A stretch of 64,000 nt of DNA from Rhodococcus sp. 14-2470-1b (lineage in GTDB: Bacteria > Actinomycetota > Actinomycetes > Mycobacteriales > Mycobacteriaceae): NCBI RefSeq assembly GCF_002259415.1, contig NZ_NPFY01000034.1, forward strand, positions 29,111 to 93,110, in the 5' to 3' direction. Under the pieces are notes generated by a model. It searched no databases. It saw only the letters and a list, made by a program, of their open reading frames with translations, and had not been told where the DNA came from. Each line of letters starts with the position of its first letter. The stretch's first letter is position 1. The position numbers were made by a program, and so were the translations under genes. Positions 50,855 through 64,000 of this stretch are shown one piece after another.

Positions 50855-50906
50855 GCCGAATACGTCGGCCCGAGGAATCTGCCGAATACGTCGGCCCGAG
50901 GAACCT
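50855..50906. repeat. 26-bp direct repeat, two copies
   Basis: GCCGAATACGTCGGCCCGAG plus six more bases at 50855-50880, repeated at 50881-50906 with one change. It lies between the convergent PabAB and secreted-protein genes; the second copy enters the stop codon of the latter (50905-50907). Confidence 0.9.
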
Positions 50907-51513
50907 ACGGTGTCGTGAAGTACTCGAACACCGCGGGCTGCACATTCGGGTTTGCGTTGACGGTGCCGATGATGGTTCCGGCCACGACACCGATGGCGGT
51001 GCCGATGATGCACCCGGCAATGAAGTTCGGGAAGATCGACACACAACCGATTGCGAAGCCGAGGCCGGCGCCGACTGCGGTTCCGACTGCTCCGCCGCCG
51101 GTGTATCCGATCACGATCTGATTGATCATGTTGTCGAACGCGGCTTGCTTGCTGACCGGTCCCGCTGCGTCGTTGATCAACGACGCGGGTTGCGGGGTCA
51201 GGAGCAATTGCCTGTCCCCCACCACTGCTGGGGCGATCGAATATGTCGCGCCGTTCACGGAGTACGTCAGAGGCAGGCTTGCAAGAACCGTCCCGGAGTT
51301 TCCCACGACGTCCACCGAATTGTCACTGCTGTCGATACGGAACGCACCCGCGTCGAGGACGGTGCTGACGGATCCATCCGTCGTGACAGAGGTTTCGTAA
51401 CCCACGGATTCGGTAGGGTCTGCATTCGCGGTGCCCCCGCCGACAGCGATTGCCACCGACGCGACCGCGAGAACGGTCGCTGCCGTCGTCGCAACTGATT
51501 TCCTTCGTTTCAC
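50905..51513 (-). CDS. Secreted protein with glycine-zipper C-terminus (DUF8020-like)
   Basis: 202 residues. Sec signal peptide (KRRKSVATTAATVLAVASVAIAV, cleavage after TANA). The mature N-terminal half is beta-rich (SVTTDGSVSTVLDAGAFRID, VVGNSGTVLASLPLTYSVNG). The C-terminal half is a glycine zipper (GYTGGGAVGTAVGAGLGFAI, FIAGCIIGTAIGVVAGTIIG) that could insert into the membrane or mycomembrane. Two Cys may form a disulfide. Common in Rhodococcus and Nocardia; role unknown. It lies 85 nt upstream-side of the NRPS end on the same strand. Confidence 0.8.
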   Translation of the reverse strand: MKRRKSVATTAATVLAVASVAIAVGGGTANADPTESVGYETSVTTDGSVSTVLDAGAFRIDSSDNSVDVVGNSGTVLASLPLTYSVNGATYSIAPAVVGDRQLLLTPQPASLINDAAGPVSKQAAFDNMINQIVIGYTGGGAVGTAVGAGLGFAIGCVSIFPNFIAGCIIGTAIGVVAGTIIGTVNANPNVQPAVFEYFTTP

Positions 51514-51598
51514 AGGTATCCCCAGACCGTTGTCGAACCACTGTTACCGGACGCCCAATGGTATTCCTCGGTCGTCCCTTTCAGAAGAGAAAAGCACT

Positions 51599-64000
<12,402 letters not shown>

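Overview
The window is high-GC actinobacterial DNA. Gene content and order point to a Rhodococcus-like member of the Nocardiaceae: RbpA, HelD/HelR-type helicase, IdeR-type iron boxes, fused UreAB without UreE, a BlaI/M56 pair, DUF8020-like secreted protein and a very large NRPS. Assignments come from reading motifs; no database search was run. Many genes overlap by 4 bp (ATGA/GTGA), which helped to fix starts.

Layout. 1-6.2 kb: the end of a DMT-type transporter, two DEAD-box RNA helicases, a DUF4262 protein and 6-phosphogluconate dehydrogenase. 6.2-11.7 kb: a BlaI repressor and M56 metallopeptidase, divergent from an operon of a membrane-anchored esterase and an MprF-like aminoacyl-lipid synthase, with a BlaI-like operator between them. 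11.7-16.1 kb: an iron-siderophore ABC importer (ATPase plus two permeases, one fused to an RDD domain), divergent from a FhuF-like gene, with several DtxR/IdeR-like boxes. 16.2-18.1 kb: a thioesterase and an HpcH/HpaI-like protein. 18.2-23.0 kb: ureAB-C-F-G-D and an ArsR regulator with a His-rich tail. 23.1-24.5 kb: type II NADH dehydrogenase. 24.8-28.6 kb: a four-gene membrane/cupredoxin operon of unknown function. 28.7-31.9 kb: a sugar-type ABC importer with its own promoter, internal hairpin and terminator.

32-37.2 kb holds small enzymes (MmcQ-like, nitroreductase, HugZ-like, ABM, VOC) and a HelR-type RNA-polymerase-recycling helicase preceded by a 19-bp element resembling the rifamycin-associated element. 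37.4-42.7 kb: DedA, a NarL-type two-component system, a DHFR-like protein, DUF2071, an aldehyde-dehydrogenase remnant and an alpha/beta hydrolase. 43.3-48.2 kb: DUF6328, TerB-like, amidase, a Rho-N/SAP-like protein, GNAT plus AhpD-like pair, a zinc-ribbon protein and rbpA, the last behind a sigma-R-type promoter.

48.4-64 kb looks like a natural-product locus. A PapB-like chorismate mutase is coupled to a fused PabAB (aminodeoxychorismate synthase). A secreted glycine-zipper protein follows, then a minus-strand NRPS of more than 4,100 residues whose N-terminal part lies beyond the right edge: ...(A)-T / C-A-T-E / C-A-T / C-A-T-TE. The first complete module reads as threonine with epimerisation; the other two codes I could not assign.

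A window-wide theme is short tandem repeats: six arrays (8-26 bp units) sit just 3' of genes, several overlapping stop codons, and two 30-bp in-frame arrays lie inside coding regions (helicase tail, NRPS adenylation domain).
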